Translations under genes and position numbers: made by a program
The notes under the pieces: model-generated
Database searches by the model: none
Told to the model about the DNA's origin: nothing
What the model saw: the letters and a program-made list of their open reading frames with translations, nothing else
In this document: positions 11,881-23,100 of the stretch, piece after piece
How the letters are laid out: the number at the start of each line of letters is the position of its first letter
How positions within the stretch are numbered: position 1 is the stretch's first letter
DNA from: Panopea generosa
Lineage: Eukaryota; Mollusca; Bivalvia; Adapedonta; Hiatellidae
Length of the DNA stretch: 64,000 bases
Direction of reading: 5' to 3'
Assembly (NCBI GenBank): GCA_029582155.1
Contig: CM055898.1
Location: 27,163,245-27,227,244, forward strand

Positions 11881-12780
11881 ATCCCAGCCCTTTGATTTGT
11901 CAAAGTTTTAATCACTCATTCATATGGATTTGATATGAGCATTAATGCTTTATATTTTAAATGGGAGGTGTTGTTTTTGTACACATGTATACAAAAAAAA
12001 TCAGTTTTCCCCAAAACAATCCTATGCGAAAGTGAACGTCACCTTACAGGGTCCCTATATATCACAACCCCTTGATTTTCGGAATAGTCAATCCCTTGCT
12101 GATGTAGGGATAATTTATATCATCTATGAACAAGATTATTGAGAGGAATATTTATGAAAGTTCACAACTTTAACCATATTTCCGCACCCCTGGCCCCTTT
12201 TGGAAATTCAATACTCTTATTGAACAAAATCAAATTTACTGTTACTAGACAATGTTTTAGATCTCAAACTGAACAACGTATTTACTCAAATAAACGAAAA
12301 AATGAGAAATTTCCATTTTCCAATAGTTTTCAAGAGTAAACCTCAAAGTAACCTTACAGGGCCTCTATACATCCCAGTGTCCCTTGATTTGTACAAATTT
12401 AGAACTCTTAATCGTAAGATTAATATATATCAAAAATGAACACATTTTACTGACCGGTTGTTGAGAATAAGATTTTTAATAATTTTCAATTGTAACCCTT
12501 TTGTGACCCCGCCTGGCCCCTAACAGAATTTCAATCCTGCTTATTGAACTAAATTATATTTGCTATGACTAGTATATAATTCTGCTTTCAAACTAGATAA
12601 CAGTTCTGCACAAATGTAAAGTCTCCTATGCAATAAAAACATCCATGTGAAGTTTGAGTTTAATTGGCCTATTTGTTGCAGAGAAGTGCTTCTAAAAGGA
12701 CGACAGACGACAGACAACGGACGACAGACAACACGCCATCGTATATGCCCTTTTGGTCTTTGGCTAGCAGAGCTAATAAA
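11881..12780 (+). mobile_element. Bivalve-type dispersed repeat with degenerate internal modules
   Basis: Three related modules begin near 11881, 12045 and 12350 with ACAGGG.CCCTATA.ATC or ATCCCAG.CC followed by CTTGATTT. Two of them continue with matching stretches (GGCCCCT..GGAATTTCAAT..CTTATTGAAC.AAAT.ATATTTGCT) about 310 bp apart. The right end (12650-12775) carries GAAGTGCTTCTAAAAGGACG, a GACAGACGACAGACAACGGA run and a final GGTCTTTGGCTAGCAGAGCTAA. Known: this GGACGACAGACGACGG..GAGCTAA ending is a hallmark of a very common repeat in bivalve and gastropod DNA. The small open frames here (11945-12339) are not genes. Confidence 0.6.
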
Positions 12781-12944
12781 ATCTTATACGGGTAGTTCTT
12801 TGTGATTTATTCATTTTATTAATGGATATTTAACTGAGAGTATGGAGATCTATATAATAAAAGCAATAAATAAACATACGTTTAAATTCTATTTTTGTAT
12901 TATTCATTATATGTGTTATATGCGCAATTCTTTTTTAGCGTTGT

Positions 12945-13035
12945 TTCGGCGGTGCAGTCGGCAGACACGTCGTCATTAATGTGCTGGCGCTGACGCCAAA
13001 CTGACCGTGGGTTCGAATCCCAAAAAACACATATA
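12945..13035 (+). mobile_element. tRNA-derived sequence (SINE head or tRNA pseudogene)
   Basis: Seen: a perfect RNA polymerase III B-box-like GGGTTCGAATCCC at 13009-13021, preceded by an A-box-like GGCGGTGCAGTCGGCAGAC at 12950-12970. Between them lies a segment long enough for an anticodon arm and extra arm. No clean cloverleaf acceptor stem closes, so it is not a working tRNA. The sequence after 13022 is AT-rich with no recognised SINE core. Confidence 0.55.
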
Positions 13036-14129
13036 TATGTGAATTTGTTTCTATTGTACATTTGTTACTAAATATTTCATAACAAACAGATTTTGTTTAA
13101 TTGTTTGTTATTTTATAATAGCTCATAAAAAATATATTTATCGTTGAAAACAAAATTTGTATTTCATGACCTATATTTCGTTTAAAACAATACCGCATAT
13201 ATACATAGTTTAATGGGTGTTTTATAGTTTCATTTCAGTAACCTAAATATGTTTTATTGATTATGAATTGATGTCATATAAGCTTTTATGTTACTTTGGA
13301 TTTAACAAATGATGAATAATGAATGTATTGTAAAGATGAGTGTATGGTAAAGATGTAACAACAAAACACGATTAAAAATGCCGGGAATTATCTTATTTAT
13401 TTCCTGAAGAGATACATTAATTGCCAATACACATACACATTAAAACGTATAGTGGCATACAAAACCACCTGATACTAAGTAATGAGCATAAAAACAAAAA
13501 AATAGGTAGTACGTTCTAATCTAACTAAAATATATATAAAAAAGGTGTAGAATAAAAATTACTAGGAAACCATGAGGAATAATGGTGGTAATTGTTGGTA
13601 AAATTAAAAATGGTGACTCGAATAAATGCAACGTCAAGTATCCAGAACTGAGAAACTGACTGGTTACCGCGTTCTGTTATTATTTGGGTCGGGCACCAAA
13701 CGGGAACCAAAATATTAAAGGTGACGCCGAATAATGTTTTGGTAAACTATACCAGCCAGATAAGAACACAAATCCACATACATAAAATACTTTATCTTAC
13801 ATATAAACTACATTTGACATTGCCATTATGGTGTATTCATTTACTCATTCATATTATCTTAAGTCTTTGTTAACTGATATGCATGTAAGACTACCTCAAG
13901 GAAATCCCTGTGTTATATAAATTATGTCGCTGTGTTTGAAAAAGTAATTTTAAATAAAACATTTTTAACGTTTAACTGTTCAAGGATTGTGCATTTACTT
14001 GTTTAATGGATGAATACATTTATCAAATTTTATATTGTGTTAAAGAAACGGAGATCAAAAAATTAAAAGAAGAAACTAGCAGTCTCACCGACGAGTCTAT
14101 GTATACGCGACAGTATATTTGCAATTTTA

Positions 14130-14154
14130 AGTTTTGATTGATTGATTGATCGAT

Positions 14155-14251
<97 letters not shown>

Positions 14252-14262
14252 TATTGATTGAA
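14130..14262. repeat. GATT microsatellite
   Basis: About 30 copies of GATT with a few variants (GATC, GATTTATT). Minus-strand frames made of Ile-Asn-Gln-Ser repeats are artefacts. It directly abuts a LINE 3' end and is best read as that element's tail. Confidence 0.95.
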
Positions 14263-14720
14263 TCTTTATTTCTTCCATAGTAAAAATAAACAGGAAAGTA
14301 TAGACATATAAACAGCAACATGGGAATACAATACATATACAAATACATAATACACCTATAGACAATTAAATGCCAATCAAATATATACAACACAAACAAA
14401 CACTTAACTGCGCTAGTTCAATATAAATTTACATAAATGCAAAATAAATAAATAAATAAATAAATGATAAGTTCATTCAAATTTTGAAACATAGGACACA
14501 TTTAGTAGAATATTGCCACATGTAGACCAATGGCCGATATGACTTGACGAAACGAAACACAAGAGCAAACACTATATGGGTACTGAAAGTGGTATTAGTT
14601 CGAGACATTATCTTTCTAAAACAAAAATATACCTTAAAAGTCAAATGAAAGGATTGCATTATTTGAAGAAAGTATGTTATCTTAGCATAACTCAACCACA
14701 ACTCTCTTGAGCTCTGCAGT
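14263..14720 (-). mobile_element. LINE 3' end fragment with GATT tail
   Basis: On the plus strand 14263-14280 reads GAATCTTTATTTCTTCCAT, nearly identical to 29514-29532 (GAATCTTTATTTCCTCCAT). There it is the 3' end of a minus-strand LINE and is preceded by GATAGATA. The following bases share AT-rich 3'-UTR character with TATATAAACAG and ACATAAATG blocks. Inference: a second, heavily 5'-truncated member of the same LINE family, minus orientation, with an expanded tetranucleotide tail. The 74-codon frame at 14477-14701 is unrecognised and probably not a gene. Confidence 0.5.
14448..14466. repeat. AAAT microsatellite
   Basis: Five consecutive AAAT units within the LINE 3'-UTR-like sequence. Confidence 0.9.
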
Positions 14721-15845
14721 TCTATAGGTTTTAATGTTATTTTACTTGAAAATGCAGCCTTTGCATATTTTGTGTAACTGAATGGTTTCTTTCATGCTGT
14801 TCACTCATTTACAAATGAATAATGATTTTTTTTTTGTGGAACCATTTTGTGTTTTAACTCCATTAAATCTCAACCGATTAAGACTTTTTTAATTTAATAT
14901 AGCCTGCAGTTATGGGAAAATAATTTTTATTGCGTGTGTGCCATTGGAAATATTTCAGTAGTAATATAGCTTAATTATCAATCCATCTCTATATGCGTTG
15001 TATCTGGCGTTGTCTTTAAAAAGGTGCGTTACAAAAATACAATAATATAAAAAACATTGAATTAAATTAGATTTATGTGTCATTCAGTTGTTAAACATGA
15101 TACTTAATAAGGAATAAATACAAAAGGTGCCCGTCTGCAGCTAAGTGCGTCAGTCTTTCTTTTATGCAGTTGATAGTATTGTTTTGTGTGTTTGTTGTTT
15201 ATTTAGGGGAGGGGGTAAAATAATATTCAATTTGGTTTAAATCTATGATAATGATGAATGGTCGAATAATTAATTCGTAAAATTAATATAGAGCTGCGTT
15301 ATGCAAAAGCAAATATAAAACCATAGTTTTTTTTGTATTTCATTCTAGACTGCTAAGAAACCATACCAAATACACGAAAATAAAGTACACGTACATTCAC
15401 AACTCAGGGAAAACACACTATGACAATATCATTACGTTTACACTATGACAGGTTGGTCGTGATACTACAAGAGGTTATACTGATAATGCATTATGATGTT
15501 AAAAATAATGTTTGAGCGAATAAGTAGCAGTGTGTTCGTAATAATTGATTACATTTTTCAAACAAACCACAAACTTTAATGTCCAGACTTGGTTTGTCGT
15601 TCATATTGTAACCAAATTAAGAAACCACAAGAGATGACTGTTAACGAAGTGATAAGAGGAATTACAAAACGAAATGACTTATGTATGCACCCTATACACA
15701 GGGTACTCACCACGTGTTGATCTTGCAAATCACATTTATACTGTGTGTACAAAATACAAAACAAACTATGCTTAACTCGGCTTTTCTCTGCTTTTCTTGT
15801 TTTTTGACAAAGCCAATGCAGCAAGTTAATTATTAGTTAGACTGT
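14721..15845. other. Anonymous AT-rich DNA
   Basis: No recognised feature. An 82-codon minus-strand frame (15576-15824) starts at a non-ATG codon, contains one hydrophobic stretch and resembles nothing I know. I do not call it a gene. Confidence 0.5.
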
Positions 15846-15856
15846 AGTACGGAGCC

Positions 15857-16050
15857 AGCTCTTCCAATTGTGTCCGTTAAGTAGCAATTTTGGGAAAGCC
15901 ACATTTGAGCACGTTGATTGGTCAAATGCTTCAACTGAAAGTTTCAATGGCGTCACAGTTTAGTAAGCGTTCAATTGCTATGAATTACTGGAACAGCATT
16001 TTGACCGGAGGTTTATAAAACAGTTTCGGGAGACATCAGGCTCTGGGATA
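15857..16050 (+). promoter_or_regulatory. Promoter-like segment, copy B (inverted CCAAT and TATA)
   Basis: This is the better preserved relative of 9700-9909. It has an inverted CCAAT box (ATTGG at 15917-15921), a CRE-half-like GGCGTCAC near 15951, and TTATAAAA at 16013-16020, with AGGCTCTGGGA about 25 bp after the TATA-like box where a start site would be expected. Downstream to 16120 is moderately GC-rich (AGTTAAGCGCTTGAGAGGC), but no ATG-led frame follows before a SINE on the opposite strand. Promoter function is inference from element spacing shared by both copies. Confidence 0.42.
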
Positions 16051-16164
16051 GACTATCATTCAGTTAAGCGCTTGAGAGGCAGTGACAGTCGCCAAACTTA
16101 AAGAAAATAGTTGGAATTTTTGAATCTTTTTATTTTATAGCTGTTGGTTTTTGTTCTTTTTTAA

Positions 16165-16420
16165 AAAAAATGTTTGTTGATGCTTTATGGGATTTATACC
16201 ATTTTCAACTCGTTACATGTTATATGGTAAATACAGTTTTATTGGCGGCAGATCTCGTAAAGAATTGGAGTAGAACCACCATTCTCCATTAAGAAACTGG
16301 CAATCTTTCTCACATAAAGAATTTTGACCGAGATCGGTCAGAACCTACAATCTCAGTGGTGATAAATGTGTTGTGTTTAGACGACAGCCTATTAAACCAC
16401 ACGGCAAATGAGTACATGTA
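16165..16420 (-). mobile_element. tRNA-derived SINE (same core as 61.7 kb)
   Basis: Reading the minus strand, the sequence GTGAGAAAGATTGCCAGTTT is followed by GGTTCTACTCC, then CCGCCAATAAAACTG..CCATATAACATGTAA and GAGTTGAAAATGG..TAAATCCCAT. The same series appears at 61.85-61.98 kb on the plus strand. Upstream is a degraded tRNA-like head with GTAGGTTCTGACC where a B-box would be. Known: this core resembles the Meta-type SINE cores described from bivalves. Target-site duplications were not found. Confidence 0.68.
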
Positions 16421-17065
16421 CCTTAATGTATGTTGTGAAAATTGAATAACATACAATGTCTTCCTTGGTAGAACCAGTAATGAGCGGATATAATTTCTCT
16501 ATATAGAACACAACATAGTGACGTGCGTGGTTAAGTACGTATGCTATTTTATTTGATTATTTAAATAATCCCCAACATTCTTCAGTATTTGATTACAATT
16601 ACATATTTTTTATTTATTATCCTCAAAATTGCAAATTTTTAGACAATTTTCGTGCAAATCACAAATAAGAGAGAACATTTCGATAAGACAATTTTCCTAC
16701 ATAAACATAAAAGTATTTCTATCTAATTGTTTTCAAATATCATTTTCGGAAGACATGCATTGCAAGATGGATTACTCTTAGAAAATATAAATTGAAATTG
16801 TCATATGTTCAAGAATAGTTTTAAAACTCACGGAATACAGTCCTCGCAATATGAAAGCATGCTACTCGCCGTCTGTTCAAGTATGTTTACTGTTACAAAA
16901 TAGTATTATTCAATATTAAACAAGTGTGGACATTCATACAGGACGGGTGTTAATTCATATTTGACCATACTCTAGATGCCTGTTGTAATTATAGTCCTAC
17001 AAAACAAGTTGTTATTTTGAGTTATCATAGCTATATAGAAATGTACATTGTTTATATAATTAGGA

Positions 17066-18500
17066 AGTCAGTTAGTTTAGTTAGTCAGTTAGTTCAATTA
17101 GCAAGTTAATGCGTAAGTTTAGTAAGTCAGTTAATTTAGTTAGTCAGTTAGCCAGTTAGTTTAGTAAGTCAGTTAGTTTAGTTAGTCAGTTAGTCAGTTA
17201 GTTTAGTAGGTCAGTTAGTCAGTTAGTTCAGTAAGTCACTTAGTTTTGTTAGCCATTTAGTTAAGTAGGTCAGTTAGTTTACTAGGTCAGTTAGTCTAGT
17301 TAGTCAGTTAGTCTAGTTGGTCAGTTAGTTTAGCAGGTCTGTCAGATTAGTTAGTCAGTTAGTTAAGTTAGTCATTAATTTTAGTAAGTGAGTTAGTTTA
17401 GTATCTCAGTTAGTTTAGTAGTCAGTTATTCTAGCTAGTCAGTTAGTCAAGTTGGTCAGTTAGTTTAGCGGATCTGTCAGATTAGTTAGTCAGTTAATCA
17501 GTTAGTTTAGTAAGTCAGTTCGTTAAGTTAGTCAGTCAGTTTAGTAGTCAGTTAGTCAGTACATCTAGTTAGTCAGTTAGTCTAGTTGGTCAGTTAGTTT
17601 AGTACGTCAGTCAGATTAGTTAGTCAGTTAATCAGTTAGTTAAGTAAGTCAGTTAGTTTAGTTAATCAGTTAGTTTAGTTAGTCATTTAGTTTAGTAGGT
17701 CAGTTAGTTTAGAAGGTTAGTTAGTTTACCAGTTTAGTAAGTCAGTTAATCAGTTAGTTTAGTAAGTCAGTTAGTTTAGTTAGTTAGTTAGTTTAGTTAG
17801 TCATTTAGTTTAGTAGGTATGTTAGTTTACTAGGTCAGTTAGTCTAGTTAATCAGTTAGTCTAGTTAGTCAGTTTGTTTAGAAGGTATGTCAGTTTAGTT
17901 AGTCAGTTAGTCTAGTTGGTCAGTTAGTTTAGGAGGTCTGTCAGATTAGTTAGTCAGTTAGTTAAGTTAGTCATTAATTTTAGTAAGTCAGTTAGTTTAG
18001 TAGGTCAGTTAGTTTAGTAGTCAGTTTGTCTAGTTAGTCTAGTTGGTCAGTTAGTTTAGCGGGTCTGTCAGATTAGTTAGTCAGTTAATCAGTTAGTTTA
18101 GTAAGTCAGTTCGTTTACTTAGTCATTTAGTTTAGTAGTCAGTTAGTCAGTACATCTAGTTAGTCAGTTAGTCTAGTTGGTCAGTTAGTTTAGTACGTCT
18201 GTCAGATTAGTTAGTCAGTTAATCAGTTAGTTTAGTAAGTCAGTTAGTTTAACTAATCAGTTAGTTTTGTTAGTCATTTAGTTTTGTAGGTCAGTTAGTT
18301 TAGAAGGTCAGTTAGTTTAGCAGTCAGTTAGTCTAGTTAGTCAGTTAGTCTTGTTGGTCAGTTAGTTTAGTAGTTCTGTCAGTTTAGTAAGTCAGTTAGT
18401 TTAGTTAGTTAGTTAGTTTAGTTAGTCATTTAGTTTAGTAGGTATGTTAGTTTACTAGGCCAGTTAGACTAGTTAATCAGTAAGTCTAGTTAGTTAGTTT
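17066..18500. repeat. TTAG/TCAG satellite with ~595-bp higher-order period
   Basis: Tandem mixture of GTCAGTTAG, TTTAGT and TCTAGT words. The landmark TAGTTGGTCAGTTAGTTTAG recurs at about 17313, 17440, 17577, 17909, 18031 and 18172. The first three and last three are offset by about 590-600 bp and share the same private variants (for example GCAGGTCTG, GCGGATCTG, GTACGTC). This shows a ~595-bp higher-order unit containing ~120-140-bp sub-units. The array continues directly into the N gap, so its true length is unknown. Confidence 0.95.
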
Positions 18501-19000
18501 NNNNNNNNNNNNNNNNNNNNNNNNNNNNNNNNNNNNNNNNNNNNNNNNNNNNNNNNNNNNNNNNNNNNNNNNNNNNNNNNNNNNNNNNNNNNNNNNNNNN
18601 NNNNNNNNNNNNNNNNNNNNNNNNNNNNNNNNNNNNNNNNNNNNNNNNNNNNNNNNNNNNNNNNNNNNNNNNNNNNNNNNNNNNNNNNNNNNNNNNNNNN
18701 NNNNNNNNNNNNNNNNNNNNNNNNNNNNNNNNNNNNNNNNNNNNNNNNNNNNNNNNNNNNNNNNNNNNNNNNNNNNNNNNNNNNNNNNNNNNNNNNNNNN
18801 NNNNNNNNNNNNNNNNNNNNNNNNNNNNNNNNNNNNNNNNNNNNNNNNNNNNNNNNNNNNNNNNNNNNNNNNNNNNNNNNNNNNNNNNNNNNNNNNNNNN
18901 NNNNNNNNNNNNNNNNNNNNNNNNNNNNNNNNNNNNNNNNNNNNNNNNNNNNNNNNNNNNNNNNNNNNNNNNNNNNNNNNNNNNNNNNNNNNNNNNNNNN
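18501..19000. other. Assembly gap (500 N)
   Basis: Exactly 500 undetermined bases, a placeholder size. It starts inside the satellite and ends in non-satellite DNA, so the right border of the array is lost. Minus-strand frames across it consist of unknown residues and are meaningless. Confidence 1.
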
Positions 19001-19205
19001 AGGTCACATGTTCGGATTAAAGATACGCTTCCCACGTTTCTAAGCCCGAGGGCTGAGCTTTCCTTCACAACTCATAGTCGTTTTAGATTTATTTTCTCTC
19101 CTACAAAAATACATATCGTGAATTTGTTGTTTTAAACAGTTATTATAGATAGACCTTAAGTCAAGACGGAAACAAATGTTTAATACGTCAAGTGAGACTA
19201 GCGAC

Positions 19206-19382
19206 AGTCAAACCTGTGTAACCGTTAATGGTCTATTAAGCAACCACTCGTCTTAAACAACCACATTCTCTATTTACCATGTTTATGCTTTAAATAAAAT
19301 CAACCTGTATTAAGCAGCCATCTGTCTTAAAGAGGTCATTTTCACTCTTTCCCTTGAATGGCTGCTTAAGACAGGTTTGACT
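19206..19382. mobile_element. 177-bp MITE-like element with 12-bp TIRs
   Basis: AGTCAAACCTGT at 19206-19217 and its exact reverse complement ACAGGTTTGACT at 19371-19382 bracket 177 bp. The interior has further partial symmetry (TTAAGCAACC, TTAAGCAGCCATCTGTCTTAA, TGGCTGCTTAAG). Sequences like this, alternating CTGTCTTAAGCGGCC-type words, are common in bivalve DNA. There is no coding capacity and no clear target-site duplication. Confidence 0.75.
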
Positions 19383-20138
19383 ATAAATACACAGTTTCTA
19401 CAACTGGGCGCGTTTTTTGGGTTTATCATGGTACCGGAGCTTTTTGTAGTTTGTCTATACTCCGAGTCGTATTACACCATTCTTATCCATAACTTTGGCT
19501 TAAAATTTAATATAACCCACTTTTAAATTACAAAGATTAACACATTGTGATCGCTGGCCAAAGCTCCGCATTAAATTTAATTTAAATCTAATAATCCATA
19601 ATGCCGCGTAATCAGCCGTAATCTTTGTGATTAATTTTTGTTTTTCGACCTGGATATTTAAATACTTGTTTTTTTCTAATTTCATTAAAAAAAATGTAGA
19701 TCTTTATATTAGATTTAGATTGTGTCGTTGATAATTCGATTGATCAATGGTATATGAAGGATTGATATTGGTTGAATCCCTTTTAATGTCATTTTATCAA
19801 TACGAAACATAATAATACTATTTTAAGATTTTGTGTATATTTTCAGATCTAATTAGATGCTATATATGGGATAATAGGTCTGACACAACCATTTTGCAAA
19901 CACAATTGGAATTTACTGTTGATATTCCTGATATATAAAAAATCTGACAATCCAAAGTTTTCCAACTGTCTACAAAAGCACGACAATTGATGGAGATAGT
20001 TGGCTGCTTTGTTATACACTCCTGGGTCAATAATTGTGTGCAATTAAATCAACAACATTGTAATATTTGCGTTGGTTATAAACACGCAAATACAGTTTTA
20101 TGCCGAATAAAATATGTGTTTGTCTGTTTGTTGTTCAG
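19383..20138. other. Anonymous AT-rich DNA
   Basis: No recognised feature. The two minus-strand frames of about 60 codons do not resemble genes. Confidence 0.5.
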
Positions 20139-23100
20139 TGTAGAATATTGGTAATACCTATCTGTAGTACAGGATGGTTATACAGTATCAATAGTGTGCA
20201 ATACGATTTGGTGATGCAGTATCAATATAGTGTAGTACGGTATGGTGATGCAGTATCAATATATTGTAGTACGGTACGGTGATGCAGTATCAATATAGTG
20301 TAGTACGGTATGGTGATGCAGTATCAATATAGTGAAGTACGGTATGGTGATGCAGTGTCAATATAGAGTAGTACGGTATGGTGATGCAGTGTCAATATAG
20401 AGTAGTACGGTATGGTGATGCAGTATCAATATAATGTAGTACGGTATGGTGATGCGGTATCAATACTATGTTGTACGGTATAGTGATGCAGTATCAATAT
20501 TATGTAGTGCTGTATGGTGATGCAGTATCAATAATGTACCATACGGTATGGTGAAACAGTATCAATACAGTGTAGTACGGTATTATGATGCAGCATCATT
20601 AAAGTGTAGTAGGTGTGGTGATACATTTTCACTGAATATAGTGTAGTATGGTGATGCAGTATCAATATAATGTAGGACGTTAAGGTGATGCAGTGTCAAT
20701 ATAATGTAGTACGGTATGGTGATGTAGTATAAATAGTGTACACTACGGTATGGTGATAAAGTATCAATATTGTGTAGTACAGTATGGTAATGCAGTGTCA
20801 ATATAATGTAGTACGATATGGTAATGCAGTATCAATATAGTGTAGGACTTTATGGTGATGCAGTGTCAATATAATGTAGTACGATATGGTGATGCAGTAT
20901 CAATATAGTGTAGGACGTTATAGTGATGCAGTGTCAATATAATGTAGTACGGTATGGTGATGCAGTATCAATATAGTATAGGACGTTATAGTGATGCAGT
21001 GTCAATATAATGTAGTACGGTATGGTGATGCAGTATCAATATTGTACACTACGGTATGGTGATAAAGTATCAATATTGTGTAGTACGGTATGGTAATGCA
21101 GTATCAACATAGTGTAGGACGTTATAGTGATGCAGTGTCAATATAATGTAGTACGGTATGGTGATGCAGTATCAATATAGTGTAGGACGTTATAATGATG
21201 CAGTGTCAATATAATGTAGTACGGTATGGTGATGCAGTATCAATAGAGTGGAGGACGTTATAGTGATGCAGTGTCAATATAATGTAGTACGGTATGGTGA
21301 TGCAGTTTCAATATTGTGTAGGACGTTATACTGATGCAGTGTCAATATAATGTAGTACGGTATGGTGATGCAGTATCAATAGTGTACAGTACGGTATGGT
21401 GATAAAGTATCAATATTGTGTAGTACGGTATGGTAATGCAGTATCAATATAGTGTACAGTCCGGTATGGTAATACAGTAACAATAAAGTGTAACTACAAT
21501 ATAGTGATGCAGTATCAATATAGTGTAGACGGTATGGTGATGCAGTATCAGTATAGTGTAGTACGGTATGGCGATGCAGAATCAATATAGTGTAGTTACA
21601 GTATAGTGATGCAGTATCAATATAGTGAAGTACGGTATGGTGATGCAATATCAATATAATGTAGTACGGTATGGTGATGCAGTATCAATATAATGTAGTA
21701 CGGTATGGTGATGCAGTATCAATATAATGTAGTACGGTCTGGTGATGCAGTATCAATGTAGTGTAGACGGTATGGTGATGCAGTATCAGTATAGTGTAGT
21801 ACGGTATGGCGATGCAGAATCAATATAGTGCAGTTACAGTATAGTGATGCAGTATCAATATAGTGTAGCACGGTATGGTGATGCAGTATTAATATAGTGT
21901 AGTACGGTATGTTGATGCAGTATCAATATAATGTAGTACGGTATGGTGATGCAGTATCAATATAATGTAGTACGGTATGGCGATGCAATATCAATATAAT
22001 GTAGTACCGTATGGTGATGCAGTATCAATATAATGTAGTACGGTATGGTGATGCAGTATCAATATAATGTAGTACGGTATGGTGATACAGTATCAATATA
22101 ATGTAGTACGGTATGGCGATGCAATATCAATATAATGTAATACGGTATGGTGATGCAGTATCAATGTAGTGTAGAACGGTATGGGGATGCAGTATCAATA
22201 TTGTATAGTACGGTATGGCAGTGCAGTATAAATATAATATAGAACAAATGGTGATTCAGTATCAATATAGTGTAGTACAGCATTGAAAAACATTATCAAT
22301 ATTGTGTAGCACGGTTTGTTGGTGCAGTATTAATAAAGTATAGTACGGTATGGTGGTGCAGCTTCAATATAGTGTAGTACAGTGTGGTGATGCAGTATCA
22401 ATATTGTGTAGTACGATATGGTGATGCAGTATCAATATAGTAGAGTACGGTATTGTGATGCAGTATCAATAAAGTATAGTACGGTATGGTGGGGCAGTAT
22501 CAATATTGTGTAGTACGGTATGGTGATGCAGTATCAATACTGTGTAGTACGGTATGGCGTTGCAGTATAAATATAATATAGTACAACATGATGATGCAGT
22601 ATCAATATAGTGCAGTACAGTATGGAAATGAAGAATCAATATTGTGTAGTACGGTATGGTGATACAGTATCAATAAAGTGTAATTACAGTAAAGTAATGC
22701 AGTATCAATATAATGTAGAACGGTATGGTGATGCAGTATCAGTATAGTGTAGTACGGTATGGTGATGCAGTATCAAAATAGTGTAGTTACAGTATAGTGA
22801 AGCAGTATCAATATAGTGTAGTACGGTATAGTGATGCAGTATCAATATAATGTAATACGGTATGGTGATGCAGTATCATTGTAGTGTAGAACGGTATGGA
22901 GATGCAGTATCAATATAGTGTAGTACGGTATGGCGATGCAATATCAATATAATGTGTACGGTATGGTGATGCAGTATCAATATAATGTAATACGGTATGG
23001 CGGTGCAATATCAATATAATGTAGTACGGTACAGTGATGCAGTATCAATGTAATGTAGAACGGTATGGTGATGTAGTATCAATATTGTGTAGTACGGTAT

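Noticed and set aside
14063..14365. Frame with repeated Ile-Asn-Gln-Ser
   Set aside because: GATT microsatellite next to a LINE tail.
17066..18500. Telomere-like repeat (TTAG words)
   Set aside because: No TTAGGG or TTAGG runs; words alternate with TCAG and form a ~595-bp higher-order unit, so an ordinary satellite fits better.
18486..19068. 170-190-codon minus-strand frames
   Set aside because: They span 500 undetermined bases.
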